Assembly (NCBI RefSeq): GCF_036711975.1
Contig: NC_091970.1
Coordinates: 5,587,501-5,651,500, forward strand
Length of the DNA: 64,000 nucleotides
Direction of reading: 5' to 3'
Origin: Onthophagus taurus
Taxonomy: Eukaryota > Arthropoda > Insecta > Coleoptera > Scarabaeidae
This document shows positions 12,936 to 24,562 of this stretch, in pieces (the stretch's first letter is position 1; each line of letters starts with the position of its first letter). A program made the position numbers and the translations under genes. The notes beneath the pieces were generated by a model, which was not told where the DNA came from, searched no databases, and saw only the letters and a list, made by a program, of their open reading frames with translations.

Positions 12936-15040
12936 AGCAAATTCCATTACTTCCTTTTATGTCTCCTACTCTTGCATAATTTTATAATTTTCGTTTTTTA
13001 ACATCCAAATCCTTCCCCTCAAAGTATGTGTCAATATGATTATTCAATATGAGTATTCATTTAACAGTAAATAGTTGGTCTAAATATTTATTGTAACAAC
13101 ATATTAATTAATATAATCATTAATTATTATTGTAATAACGTATTCATCATTCGTATTCATCATAATACCACTTTTCGGTAACATAATGTAATCATAAAAT
13201 GCATATTATCAATGTTTCAGCTTAAAAAAGCAAAAATTTAAGTTAAGTTTTACATCGACTAGAAAAGATTATCAATTAAAAAAAATTATAATTGATAAAT
13301 GATAAAGAAATAAAAACATTTCGTTGTAATCGTAATCTAATAATCGTACACAATAATCATCAAAGTCAATAAAAAAAAATACCTTATAAGTTTTATCACT
13401 TTTCCAGGTAAATTTCCTGTTGAAAATACTTATCTAAAAGAAGACATTGTTTATTGTTTTCTAAAACCACTCAAATGTTATCTTTTTTATCTCTCTCTAT
13501 CGATCAAAAATAAACATTTACACCAAGTCAAAGACCGTATTCTCATCCTCCTATCTCTATCTGCACGCGGTGGTCTTTCGGAGTGAGTATGTGGACAGCT
13601 GTTGTTGCAATTCCCCTAACTTGGTAGAGATAAAGTCACAAAAATCAATGAATGTCTTCCTTGGTTCAATGGAAATGCCGAGGAACTAACCCAATTTTTA
13701 TTAGTTTTGTTCTTCAACAACAAAATAATAAATAGGATTTAAATAAAATAAATCTTGTTGTGGTGGGTCTTGTTCCAATTTCGAAACATTAAATTTTCAT
13801 GTTGGAGAAGTTTAAGTGGAAGTCACCCACGTTTCTAATTTTATGCATAAATCACACCTGCTCGAAAAGACGATATGACGCCAAAATGTAAAGTGGGTAA
13901 TCCTTAAATTTAGGTTTCGATGTTATAAATCATTCTATTTTTAAATTGCTTTATAAAGTTGCATTATTAAATTAATTCCATAACTCTTACTTCGTGCAAT
14001 AAACCATTTTTTGGAGGGTATCAATATTTATGATATAAAAATGCTGTAAAAATGTACTTTGATGTTGTCGTGATATGCGTTTCACCATACTATTCACAGG
14101 GAAATTAAAATTAAGCTTTTTATAAATTAGTTATTAATAAAACTTGGTTGTAATTCAACTCTAAACAACTATTGATTACAAAGAATGTTGATACGATCAA
14201 CAATTATTAAGATGTTGACTTTATGTTAATATACAACGTTATCTAGAGATTGGTGAAGTCGTTAAATCAACTAGTGTGATTCGATTTGAGTCGTTTGACA
14301 CATCTCTATGTTAATCTTGCATTTCCATTTTCCTTTGGATAATTCTCTTTTAAATACTCAAATTCCCACTGAATAAGAAAATTTTCTTTTCCAGGAAATG
14401 ACTAACTTTTGAAACGGGCCGCAAAAAATTCCGTTTCCTTTAGTCACTTTCAGTTGATTACTTCTCATTTCTGTTCTTTTAACGACAAATGCGTGTCAAT
14501 TGGTTGTGTTGAAATCTTTTTTTGCAGAAAACCTCGTTCTGGTTTAATCCGATGACTCTCTTTTGAGTGAATCTTTCCACAGAATGAATCATTTTAAAAC
14601 CATACAAAAACTTAAAACGAAGTTATAAATCAAAAATAAATCATCGCGATTATTTATTTATTTATTTATCAATTCACATCGTTATTACGATGTCAATTTT
14701 AATGATTTCAAGGATAAAAAAATTTTAACTTCAAATTTATGGTTGTAATTAAATAAATAACATATAAAATATAATTATTATGGATCATTTAACGATTCAG
14801 TTTGTTTGTTGGGTTAAATAATTCTCGATATGAGTCAATTTCCGCGGTGACCATTGTTTTAAAACGTATTAAGATGCAAATTTATTCATTTGTGGATACG
14901 AGCCAAACCAAATTCGCCACACAATAGAAGCAAGTAGCACTGTATTATTGTTTTAGAAAAAACACCTGATCTTAAATGATCTTTATTAAATAAATTATTT
15001 TTCTTTGTTTTTTTTCGGTTATACTTCATATATAAAAACG
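12936..15040. other. non-coding stretch, nothing recognised
   Basis: Very AT-rich sequence without long open frames, splice-bounded exons or element ends that could be supported. Confidence 0.55.
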
Positions 15041-15950
15041 TTCTAGTTCTAGGTCTAGTGTTAGTTCTGGTTTTGCACTAGCACTGTCACTAGAATTAAC
15101 ACTAGACCGAGAACTAGAAACATTCGGATTTAGCCGCACGTCTCTCAAGACGGCTAAACCCGAATGATTCTAGTTCTAGGTCTAGTGTTAGTTCTAGTTT
15201 TACACTAGTACTATCACTAGAACTAGTTTTACACTAACACTATCACTAGCGGTAATTTTACACTAGTTCTATCACTAGAACTAGTTTTACACTAGCACTA
15301 TCATTAGAACTAACACAAGACCTAGACCTAGAATCATTCGGGTAGTCGCACGTCTCTCAAGACGGCAAAACTCGAATGATTCTAGTTCTAGGTCTTGTGT
15401 TAGTTCTAGCTTTACACCAGCATTCTAGGTCTAGTGTTAGTTCTGGTTTTGCACTAGCACTGTCACTAGAATTAACACTAGACCGAGAACTAGAAACATT
15501 CGGGTTTAGCCGCACGTCTCTCAAGACGGCTAAACCCGAATGATTCTAGTTGTAGGTCTAGTGTTAGTTCTAGTTTTACACTAGTACTATCACTAGAACT
15601 AGTTTTACACTAGCACTAGCACTAATTTTACACTAGTTCAATCACTAGAACTAGTTTTACACTAACACTATCACTAGAACTAACACAAGATCTAGACCTA
15701 GAATCATTCGGGTTTAGTCGCACGTCTCTCAAGACGGCAAAACTCGAATGATTCTAATTCTAGGTCTTGTGTTAGTTCTAGTTTTACACTAGCACTAATT
15801 TTATACTAGTACTGTCACTAGAACTAGTTTTACACTAGCACTATTACTTTTATTCTAGCGCTATCACTAGAACTAGTTTTACACTAGCACTATCACTAGA
15901 ACTAACACTAGACCTAGAACTAGAATCATTCGGTTTTAGCCATACTGAGA
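15041..15950. repeat. palindromic CTAG-rich repeat field with stem-loops
   Basis: The field is built almost wholly from variants of TTCTAGGTCTAGTGTTAG, TTTTACACTAGCACTATC and their complements. It is therefore extensively self-complementary. A larger hairpin recurs: CATTCGGGTTTAGC, then CGCA, CGTCT, a CTCA loop, AGACG, and GCTAAACCCGAATG (about 15119-15166 and 15498-15543, with decayed versions near 15340 and 15705). The order repeats with a period of about 376 bp (the block at 15061 recurs at 15437). Related fragments occur at 1-48, 1915-1960 and 21093-21312. Confidence 0.85.
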
Positions 15951-17954
15951 GACGAATCCAAATGAAAACACTCCTCCGAATCAAAAAATAGAGTATAAAA
16001 CTAGAATATTATAACCAATCAACTTTTAGGTTGTGATTTATTCGCGTTAATAAAAACGAAAGGGGAGGGTAAAATTTGAGGCAATTCAACCCCATTGAAA
16101 AATCGTGGAGGGTTGATGGCCATTTCAAATCGCGCCGCTCGCGTTTCAAAACAGACAATGGATTAAAGCCAAGGGTCAGGGGTAATTTAGCGTTTACGGT
16201 CTGATGGTCACTTCCACAGATGAACCATACGTAATCCATAAAGTCAATAGGTTCGGATATATTGTGAACAAAACTGTAACGGATTGTTTTCGAAATTTCG
16301 AAATAGATTCGGTAACAATTTATTTAGATACATTTTTGAAATTGTTGTTGGAAAATTTTAAATTTTTTTTAGGTTAGAGAAGGTTGCTTTTGAAATTAGC
16401 ATTTCCTTTTGGCGAAAACCCACGTTAAGGGCGACCCACTGAAGTCCGGTCGTTTTAAATGAAAGAGAATTGAAACAAAAAATTTATACGGTGCGTTTCA
16501 ATGTTAACCGGTCTGGGTTACGTAAGTGAACTTGATTCATGATGAATAACGGAATTTGAGAAATTATAATTTTGAAATCAACTTTTATCGTCTTCCTACA
16601 CAACCTTTTTAACTATTTTTTTTTTTTTATTAATCGTTTGAAATAATTTTTGTTATAAAATTATTGCGTACATTGATATATGCCTAGATGGGTGTTTCCA
16701 AACTAAACTCACCCCTATTAAAATATTTTTTTTCTTTCAATTTGGGCGTTGAGATTTATGTGGAAATTATACAATCGAAAGAGTTTTAAAGGTAAACAAA
16801 GGTCGACACAATCGTAACGGTCATCGAAAAACTACGGTAGCAGAAAAAAGGGTTCACACCCCCTTCGGTTCAATCTCGAAAGAGAACCACCACTTTGGGG
16901 TGACTACAATTAAACTAATTTATAGGGTTGAGTTTTCGAGTTGCATTAGATTGGACCATTTGAAATGAAAGGGCGTAAATTAACAAACAAAAATGTTTTG
17001 TTGGGGATTCTATGATTTATTACATTCTAATTTCCTTTTATTTAGAATTTTTCTTAATTTATTATTGTTGATATTTTTTCTTTTCTAAAAGATGTTTTAC
17101 TGCCATCTAGTACCGAGTAGACGTTCAATTTCATTATTGTATCTCCTTTAAAGTTAACAATTTAACTTGATAATAGTGGCTTTTAATAAAAATTCATGAA
17201 ATTAACTGGATTGGTTCAAAATTGAATGTCAATCCAGTTAATGGCAGCTCAGTTAAAAATACTTAGACATATTTATTGAACTATGTTAATACATGATGGA
17301 GGAGATTTTTAGTGAGGATACTATTGAGAAATGTTAAGGATTAGGGAAATGACAGGTGGGACTCTCGGACTGTATTGTGAGATATCAAAGATTATACAGT
17401 GATATGTCAGAAATAAGTTTGATGCTATAAGCGATATACTAGAGTGTTAATAAATGCTTGGGAAGATGTTGAGATAATAACCAGAAATATCAGAAACGGT
17501 ATTAATAAATGATAGAGAATATGTAGAGAGGAGTGTGAGCTATCAAATTATACAGTGATATGTCAAAAATAATTTTGATGCGATAAGCACCATAATAATC
17601 AGAGATATCAGAAACGATATTGATAAATAATAGAGAAGATATAATTATTATCTATCTAATTATTGTAGATCTAATATTTAGGTAGACAAGATTATTTTTT
17701 GCTAAAAAATTAAGTTATTTATTAATCCAAAACGACTTAAAAGAAGTCATAATAAGTCTTCAGACAGGCAACAAAAAAAAATTGAGATGAAATGTGTCTC
17801 ATCTGGAATTCGAAAGAGTCTGTTGTCGAAGAAGACCGCACATGTTCCTCAAAAGATTAAAGAGGTCTTATTAAATATAGCCATTCCCAACGGATCTTAT
17901 CTTATTAATTCTTTTATAACCCAAGCAAAAAAAAAATTAAGCTTTAATCATTAC
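15951..17954. other. non-coding stretch
   Basis: No gene recognised. A short internal similarity is visible at 17380-17640, where ATTATACAGTGATATGTCA and AATCAGAGATATCAGAAACG-like blocks occur twice about 150 bp apart. This is probably a decayed local duplication. Confidence 0.5.
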
Positions 17955-18070
17955 CTTTGAACATGACCAGCAACGTATCTCCCCCTAACCGGAACTTGAG
18001 GTGGTTCCTTTCCCCCCAATTTTAAATCCAAATCAGATGTAATCAACAAATCCTCACTTTGCACAACCAT
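17955..18070 (-). CDS. putative 5' coding exon (MVVQSEDLL...), unidentified gene
   Basis: The minus-strand ATG at 18070 opens a 38-codon frame ending at a good splice donor (AAAG then GTAATG) in phase 2. The peptide begins MVVQSEDLLITSDLDLKLGG and ends VPVRGRYVAGHVQ. An in-frame stop lies just upstream of the ATG, so this should be a first coding exon. I do not recognise the protein. Two other Met-containing, Ser-rich exons on the same strand (20894-21030 and 24156-24562) can also end in phase 2, which fits alternative first exons of one gene. The shared downstream exons were not found and may lie beyond the left edge. Confidence 0.5.
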
Positions 18071-19560
18071 CGTTTAACATTTAACCATTTTAATGTTTAA
18101 AGTTTCACTTATACAATTAATTATTTTAATAAAATCTAATGAAAAATGATTATATTCTGATACAGTTTGAGGTATTATGGTCGTCCGTATGGCGAAGGTC
18201 GTCCAGCGGTAATAAAATGGGGCCGATTATCTCGCCCGCTATGCTAATAATATGTAAATGGGCGCAGCCTTTCTCGGAGAAAATTCTTTTTATTCTATAG
18301 ATAACGTTGGCGACAGTGGGATCCTTTTATTTTTTGACTTTTTCAAATTGATGATAATTTGATCACAAATTATTGCAATTATGAACAATCAGTATAAAAA
18401 ATAAAATTTTTTCATAACTTCTCTTACAAGAACGAATTAAATTACATCCAAACAATTCAAATCAAAGAAATCGAACAAAGAACGTAATCATTAAAGAAAA
18501 CAACTACAAAAAAAAATATTAGATCACCAGTGAGAGGTTAAACACTATGATTTAACAACATTAAAAAAAAACAATAAATTGTTTCAAAACACGTGCGTTT
18601 ATCACAACACCGAAACACGTAAAGGTTAAAATTAAGAACGAAAAGAGTCGTAAGAACGTCTTCGTGTCTCAACACTTCAGGTAGGACTGAATCAAAATCA
18701 GCTACTAATAAAATCTTGCGTTGAGTTGTAACTCCCCAGATTTAACTCTCCAATCTCTCTATATCTCTCTTTCTTTATTAAGATCTTTCGGTTTGTCTCT
18801 CTTTGTTTCTCTCGTTGATTAAGTGTATCTCGTGAGTCTTGCGAATCTTGTGGTTCGATCCGTTGGGGAGTTCGCCAATAATTAGTCTTTGTGTCTGCGA
18901 AAGGATGCATATAAGAACTGTTGGGTGTACCACAGTCCGCTTCCTACTTCTTGTCTACCACTATCGTATTTATATTCCGGTAGAGTGCCACTCCTTCGTT
19001 TACGGTGTTTGTGTCCCTCGAGGTGCCGTTCAAAGAAATTTTTATTCAACTTTATTGATAGAAAGGAAATTATTTGAAAAAAAAATCTTTTTTTTTTAAT
19101 AAATGGACTAATAATAATAAATGAGTCAATTAGAGGAGATTAATCAAAATTATGGTTAACCATAAAAGATAATCTTGGGATGTTTCGATTTAACATCCAT
19201 CTGTAAGGTAATGAGAAGGAAAATCGGCGGATGAAAGAGGAAATGGCCTCAGAATACACTTAAATAATAATACACCCAACCCGTAACGGTTTCTATGCCT
19301 GAAGAATACGGTTTCACACAGACTATCGTCTTTCATTCGATTCAAGCCAACCCGAACCCGACCGACCGAAGAGTAACAATATTGATTGTGGGAGAGTTTA
19401 CGCACAATAATAATAAATAACGACGCACTATAATTCATAAGTTGCGTTAACCTTAATGATGTTTCGATCGAAACTTTTTCAAATTGGATTCAAATTGTTA
19501 TTATCGCTGATTGGAAAATAATATCTTATCGTAAAATCGAATACATTTTTTGTTATAGCT
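18071..19560. other. non-coding stretch, possible upstream regulatory DNA
   Basis: The stretch precedes the exon at 17955-18070 on the minus strand. It contains mutually overlapping open frames at 18698-19099 and 19190-19438 on both strands with no family motif. A GGTTCGATCC string at about 18852 resembles a tRNA B box, but no matching A box or cloverleaf was found. Confidence 0.45.
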
Positions 19561-19572
19561 GTAATGAACTTG

Positions 19573-19794
19573 TAACGGGTGTGACATTTTAATGTAACGG
19601 GTGTGACATTTTAATGTAACGGGTGTGACAAACTAAAAATGCAAAATTCGGAGTAAATATTCGACTCAATTTAACTTATCTAAACGATCATTTAAGTATT
19701 ACCATTTTAGATTTGTTATGATATCATTTTTATAATAAACTTTTTGTGTTTTGGCCGTAACGGGTGTGACAAATTGACAGCTGCAAAATTCGGG
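19573..19794. repeat. TAACGGGTGTGACA repeats (22-bp unit x3 plus a distant copy)
   Basis: TAACGGGTGTGACA starts at 19573, 19595 and 19617, separated by TTTTAATG, giving a 22-bp tandem unit. A fourth copy starts at 19758. The third and fourth copies are each followed by GCAAAATTCGG(A/G)GTAA, at about 19638 and 19780. The larger block is therefore duplicated with a spacing of roughly 141 bp. Function unknown; it may be a protein-binding array or the end of a mobile element. Confidence 0.75.
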
Positions 19795-20893
19795 GTAATT
19801 TACTTTTTTAAGAATCTTGTTTGCTGCTAAATTGCTTTACTAAACATATAATGAAGGTTCATGAAAGATACTTTTTGGTGGTGCTTAAAAAACATAAAAC
19901 ATTGTTTGGAAAAGGGACTTTAGACAAGAACTGGAAGATACGAGAAGCAAAGTACTAAATGAGATGATGTCTGAGCTAATTAGGTACCAACCTTAATTTA
20001 TATTTCAACTTAAAGATAAATAGCAACATAATTAAGGGAAAAATAGAATAGAATTATGGCTAATGGAGATAAAGAAAAGCGCAAATGGAAAAATACAGAG
20101 ATTAATCATTACTATTACACCAAGTCTAACTATTATATAATTTAAATTGAAACACAAAAACACCTTTCTAAAAACTTATACTAAAACTCCTTGAATGGAC
20201 GCAACATAAGAATATAACTAGTTTTACCAAAAACAAAGTCGTTTAATGCAAAACCTAAGTAATCAAGAGATATTTGAAGTATTACTTAATTAATGTTATT
20301 AATGTGCGTAATTTCGTTTCATGTTAATCATGGTTTTTAAGACTGCATAGTTTAACTCACACGACTCATTAGCAATTAACGTTTCGCTCGGTACTAATTA
20401 AATTAAGAATTAAAAGTGAAAGCGCCATCTATGAAATAAAACCAAAAGTGTATTCTTTAGTTTTAAGGAATCTGTAATACCGATAAATTAAAAAAAAATC
20501 AAAATTATTTTTAACGGTAACGTATCATTTATTTATTATCATTCATTACAATTTATTGTTTTTTTTAACGGAATTGATTGATAATGTACAGTATCACATA
20601 TAGTTGCAAAATTAGTTATTTTTTTTTTAACTGTGGAAGATTTAAACGAAACTTAAAAATCTAAATAAAAATAGTGATATATATATAAAAATCAAAACTT
20701 AATAATTAATTCAATTAATCTAAACATTTTCTCTTGAGACTAGTTAATCCTCAACATGATATTTTTTTTTTTTAGTTACTTCAACATTAAAATATTTATA
20801 TTTCATCTTAACGACTACAATTTTCAAACTAATACTCAAATCTTTTAACAACCCTGTTGCATTAAAAGTTTGGCAAATTTAAATACTCTCCAC
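19795..20893. other. non-coding stretch, nothing recognised
   Basis: AT-rich DNA between the TAACGGG repeats and the exon at 20894-21030. One AGCGCCATCTATGA motif occurs at about 20421, shared with other intergenic sites in the window. Confidence 0.45.
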
Positions 20894-21030
20894 CAGGAAG
20901 TCCACGGAGACGAAGAGGACGTCGTTTCCTGTCGAGAAGAAGAAGCGACTACTTCTTCAGCGGATGAAACCGACGATGTACTTTTACCATCTTTTTGTCC
21001 GTTTATTGCTGGAGATGTCATTTTTATAAC
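20894..21030 (-). CDS. putative 5' coding exon (MTSPAINGQ...), unidentified gene
   Basis: On the minus strand an acceptor (CTTTTTAG) is followed after 9 bases by ATG at 21021. The peptide starts MTSPAINGQKDGKSTSS and is rich in Ser, with a run of Ser before SPWTSWW. Two donors are possible: one ending the exon at 20894 in phase 2 (then GTGGAG) and one at 20887 in phase 0 (then GTATTT). The phase-2 choice matches the other two candidate 5' exons of this region. Without splicing the frame runs to a stop 24 codons later. Composition suggests a disordered N-terminus. I do not recognise the family. Confidence 0.45.
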
Positions 21031-21092
21031 CTAAAAAGTAATTATTTATTTCATTTTGATTTAAAGCTATTTAAAAGGACTGTTACATAGTC

Positions 21093-21312
21093 GCTATTAG
21101 GTCTACTATTAGTTCTAACGATAGTGATAGCACTAATAGCTAGAATTAACACTTGCACTATCATTAGAACTAACACTAGACCTAGAATTAGAAACATGAA
21201 CGAATGCTTCTTCTACGTCTAATGTGAGTTCTAGTGATAATACTACTGGTTGTACTAATAACTAGAATTAATACTTGCACCATCATTAGAACTAACACTA
21301 AAACTAGAAAAA
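21093..21312. repeat. CTAG-rich palindromic repeat fragment
   Basis: Decayed copies of the TTAGTTCTAACGATAG and AACTAACACTAGACCTAG blocks seen at 15 kb, arranged as two similar halves of about 110 bp. The sequence just after it, GAGATGTAGCAATCCTC, matches the end of the dispersed repeat at 245-262. Confidence 0.7.
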
Positions 21313-21319
21313 AGTTCTT

Positions 21320-22551
21320 GATCCTGAGATGTAGCAATCCTCTAAGTTTCTACGATCTTCGTTTTTGTTTTAAATTTTTTTTAATCCAACTTCATTAAAA
21401 ACTTTTAGTTACGTTATAAAATACGTAATCAATCGTTAAAGAGTATGATGTAAGTGAATTGAAAATATAGCCATGAGGTAAGCTCGTTTTTATTAGTCAA
21501 GGTAAAAATAACCTTTATAAAATTACGTTAAATTTGATGTTAAAAGGAGTATAATGTTTTAAAGAGCTGAATAAAACGAAATTGGAGACGTTTATGTAAT
21601 TTAATAACTGTGAAGTTTAATTTAATAGTTTGAATTAAAGTTAAGTTTCAACAAAAATGTTGTAAGTTTATAAAAATATTTTTGTGTAAAAATTTTTTTT
21701 TGATAACTTTTTAGAAAGAATTGGGTCAAAACTAACGTTTTAATGAGATATGGCTAAATTGGATAAGAAATAATTCGCATAATGGACTTTCCTTTTTAGA
21801 GAAGTCTAGAAAAAAACTTCAACCTTGAACTAATTTATTAATTTTATATTGGATTAAAAAAAACATACTTAAATATTAAAATTTTTTAATTTAAATTAAA
21901 ATTAAAACCCACTCTTGGTATTAATTCTTTTTCCTTACCTTTTTTCTATTTTATTTTCTTTGGCACAAAAACTAAAAACAAATTCTTCTCTCTCGACGAT
22001 TATTACCACACACGATATTTTCAAAATCTATTATAAAACACGAAACGCGTTCCTCTCGTTTAGAAGGTTAGTGTGTGTGTGTAAACGTAAACCACACATA
22101 AACCTCCTCTCCAAGATCTGACCTACATCCCCGAGAATACGCGATACCGAACGTTACAGAAAAAAAGGGGGCCACTGCGCAAAATCCGACGCTGTGCCGA
22201 CGATTGCAAAGCAGGGCCGTAATTGACACGTGCCATTTTTATCAACCGCGATAACCGATAAAGTTAAAGTATAAAAGAGTAATGCGTAGGATAAAGAATC
22301 AATCTTTTTTGGACGTTTCGATTGGTTACACTACTTCAAAAATCGGATTAAAAAACTTAATCGGGGTTATTTTATCGATACGGCTCTGTTTAAGGTCGGC
22401 TTTTAGGGGCCTATTGATCAATACGCGGTTGTTACAGCTGATCGAAAGCTGAATAGGAGTGTGTTAACCTTCAAATTTGAAGGCGAGATATTTTTTTTAT
22501 GAATTATTTGATTATTATGTAGATTGCATTATTATATTGCTTCAATACAAT
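21320..22551. other. non-coding stretch, nothing recognised
   Basis: No coding or RNA feature supported. The open frame at 21915-22121 has low-complexity composition and no family motif. Confidence 0.5.
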
Positions 22552-23560
22552 TTAACACGTTGGCTGCCATGAGGATAACATGATCGACCAAGTCACTCGG
22601 CCAGAATCAATAAATAGGTAAAAATGAAGATAAATGTGGAAATTTTTTGCTGCCCTTCTTTATATGGGATTTGTAAAGTATCCTAAAATAGCTGACTATT
22701 CGTCCACCAAAATTCCAAAAGTAATGAGCAGAAATAGATTTCAACTATTGCTGAGATTTGTTCATTTTTCTGATAATTCGACGGATGACAAAAGAGATAG
22801 TTGCACAAGTTGTGCAATCCAATTGGTTATACATTGAGCATGTCACTGTATTTTGGACAAACAGTTACTGGACTGCAGTCTGCTGGACTTGCTGAAAGAG
22901 TAGTTATGGACTTGAGCCATATTTATCTGAAGGAAGGCTTATAGTAGTGGATAACATTTATACATCAGCGCCATTGGCTATTTCACTTCTACAGAGAGAT
23001 ACCCATTTATTAGGTACCCTAACGAAGAACAGAAAGTACTTACCAAAGGATATCATGACAAAAAAAAACCTTAAAAAAGGAGAAGTGGTTGGTAAACAAA
23101 ATTCGAAAGGAATTGTTGTAGGAAAGTGGAAGGACAAACGCGATGTTTACTTCCTAAGCACAAAACATACTTTGGAAAAGATGACAACTGGACGAAAAAA
23201 CAGGTTGGGAGAGAAAGTTTGTAAGCCAGTTGCTGTTTTAGAATACAACAAGGGCAAGCAAGGGATACCTTTTAGACCAAATGACAAGCTATTTTACGCC
23301 CTTGAGAAAAACCATCAGATGGTATCACAAAGTAGCTTTTGAGGTTCTATTGAATACTGCTGTAGTCAATGCGCTTTTCATTTACAATCATTTTCACAAA
23401 AGGAAAATTCATATTGCCTCATTCAGGGAGATGCTTGTGCTTGAGATGCTAGGTAGTGAAAAGAAGAATGACGTTACACCAAAACGTTCAGATTCCCTGA
23501 AGCACAGCTTAGTGCAAAGTGGGAAAATTAGTTTCCACAAGATGTCATGTTTGTGACAAG
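22552..23560 (+). pseudogene. piggyBac-family transposase relic
   Basis: A TTAA followed by CACGTTGGCTGCC marks a probable left element end at 22552. Downstream three frames in order encode pieces of a piggyBac (DDE_Tnp_1_7) transposase. 22634-22837 has MSRNRFQLLLRFVHFSDN. 22947-23342 has VVDNIYTSAPLA, whose Asp is the expected second catalytic acid, and FRPND, near the third. 23281-23556 has YFTPLRKTIRWYHK and AVVNALFIYN. Frameshifts separate the pieces near 22835 and 23280, and the N-terminal region and right terminus are missing. It is dead. The order and motifs make the family assignment firm. Confidence 0.85.
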
Positions 23561-24155
23561 TTGTGCCTTTCATGTTTTACAAAACTTCATTGAAAGTGTA
23601 AAGATAATAAAGATAATTTTTGTAATTCAAGATCTCATTGCACTTGAGTAATCCTGGTGATCAACAACTTCACAAATATAATATGCTAGCACTAAGTTGT
23701 CATATTTTTGCTGGCACCTCAAGTATCATATCTTTCTTTGTCAGTGCCTCTTTACACATTATTACATATTATATCACCCCGGTTTCTGGAAAGGATATTT
23801 TGAAGCAATTCGTTACTTGATATATGTAGATCTGACATCGCTGCAATGTTAAGATGCCTTTTTGAATGAAAATATTAATTTAGTGAATATAACTTAATAG
23901 AAAACATTTAATCTATTTGTTAATTAAAGAAAAATCGTATAAAATCAATAATTAATTCTGCAATTAATCGTATAATTTAATTAACGCGAACCGATGCTAT
24001 AAATCAGTATACAATAACCTATTAAAAAAAATTATAACCAAAAAAAATCTGCAAGTTCCAAATGGATACGAATCTTTAAAAAATCGTTAAGTTAAACGTA
24101 CACTTGAAACAATTTTTTTATGTTAAGCGGTAAAAAAAAAATAAAAAAATCCTAC
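23561..24155. other. non-coding stretch downstream of the piggyBac relic
   Basis: May include the decayed 3' part of the piggyBac element, but no CCAACGTGTTAA-like right end was found by eye. No other feature recognised. Confidence 0.45.
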
Positions 24156-24562
24156 CTTCTTTCCAGTTCCTTCGCTTTCAATTTATTAATGGAACTTGCA
24201 GATTCATCCAACGAAGTGGGCCGATCTCTTCTGAAAACAACGAAAAATGTTTTAATACATACAATTTTACGACATTTCCATTAAAAATGAGTTTCAACTA
24301 ACTCTTCACTTTTTATTAGAGACTCATAAGAATTAGAACTAGGAAAGAAATTTTCCGTTAACGGCGAACTCGGACTATTTGGAACCGAAGAAAATTTCGA
24401 ACCACTCATCATCCTTTGAAGTTTAGCTTTAAACCCCTTCGGCGAATTAGCGACACTTTTCGGGGAATTTAAACTACCGCTCGGTGAGATCTCCCCCGAA
24501 GAGCAACTGCCCGACGATAACTTCTCGTAAACGTTCACTTTAAGCGGTTTTTCCTCGGCCAT
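24156..24562 (-). CDS. putative 5' coding exons (MAEEKPLKV...), unidentified Ser/Pro-rich protein
   Basis: The minus-strand ATG at 24562 opens MAEEKPLKVNVYEKLSSG followed by Ser-Pro repeats (SPSG, NSPKS, NSPKG, NSPSSP). The frame can run to about 24283. A second splice-bounded exon lies at 24156-24230 (acceptor GTTTTCAG, donor AAG then GTAGGA). It is exactly 75 nt, open only in the frame reading RDRPTSLDESASSINKLKAK, and phase 2 at both ends. The best-looking donor of the first exon (AAAAA then GTGAAG, 24310) gives the wrong phase. A weak donor after TATGA would fit, so the join is unresolved. The protein looks disordered and possibly phosphorylated. Family not recognised. Confidence 0.5.

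Noticed and set aside
15041..15950. CRISPR-like regular repeats
   Set aside because: The blocks are palindromic variants with no unique equal-length spacers, in an insect nuclear genome.
18845..18870. tRNA-like B box (GGTTCGATCC)
   Set aside because: No A box at the right distance and no cloverleaf could be formed.
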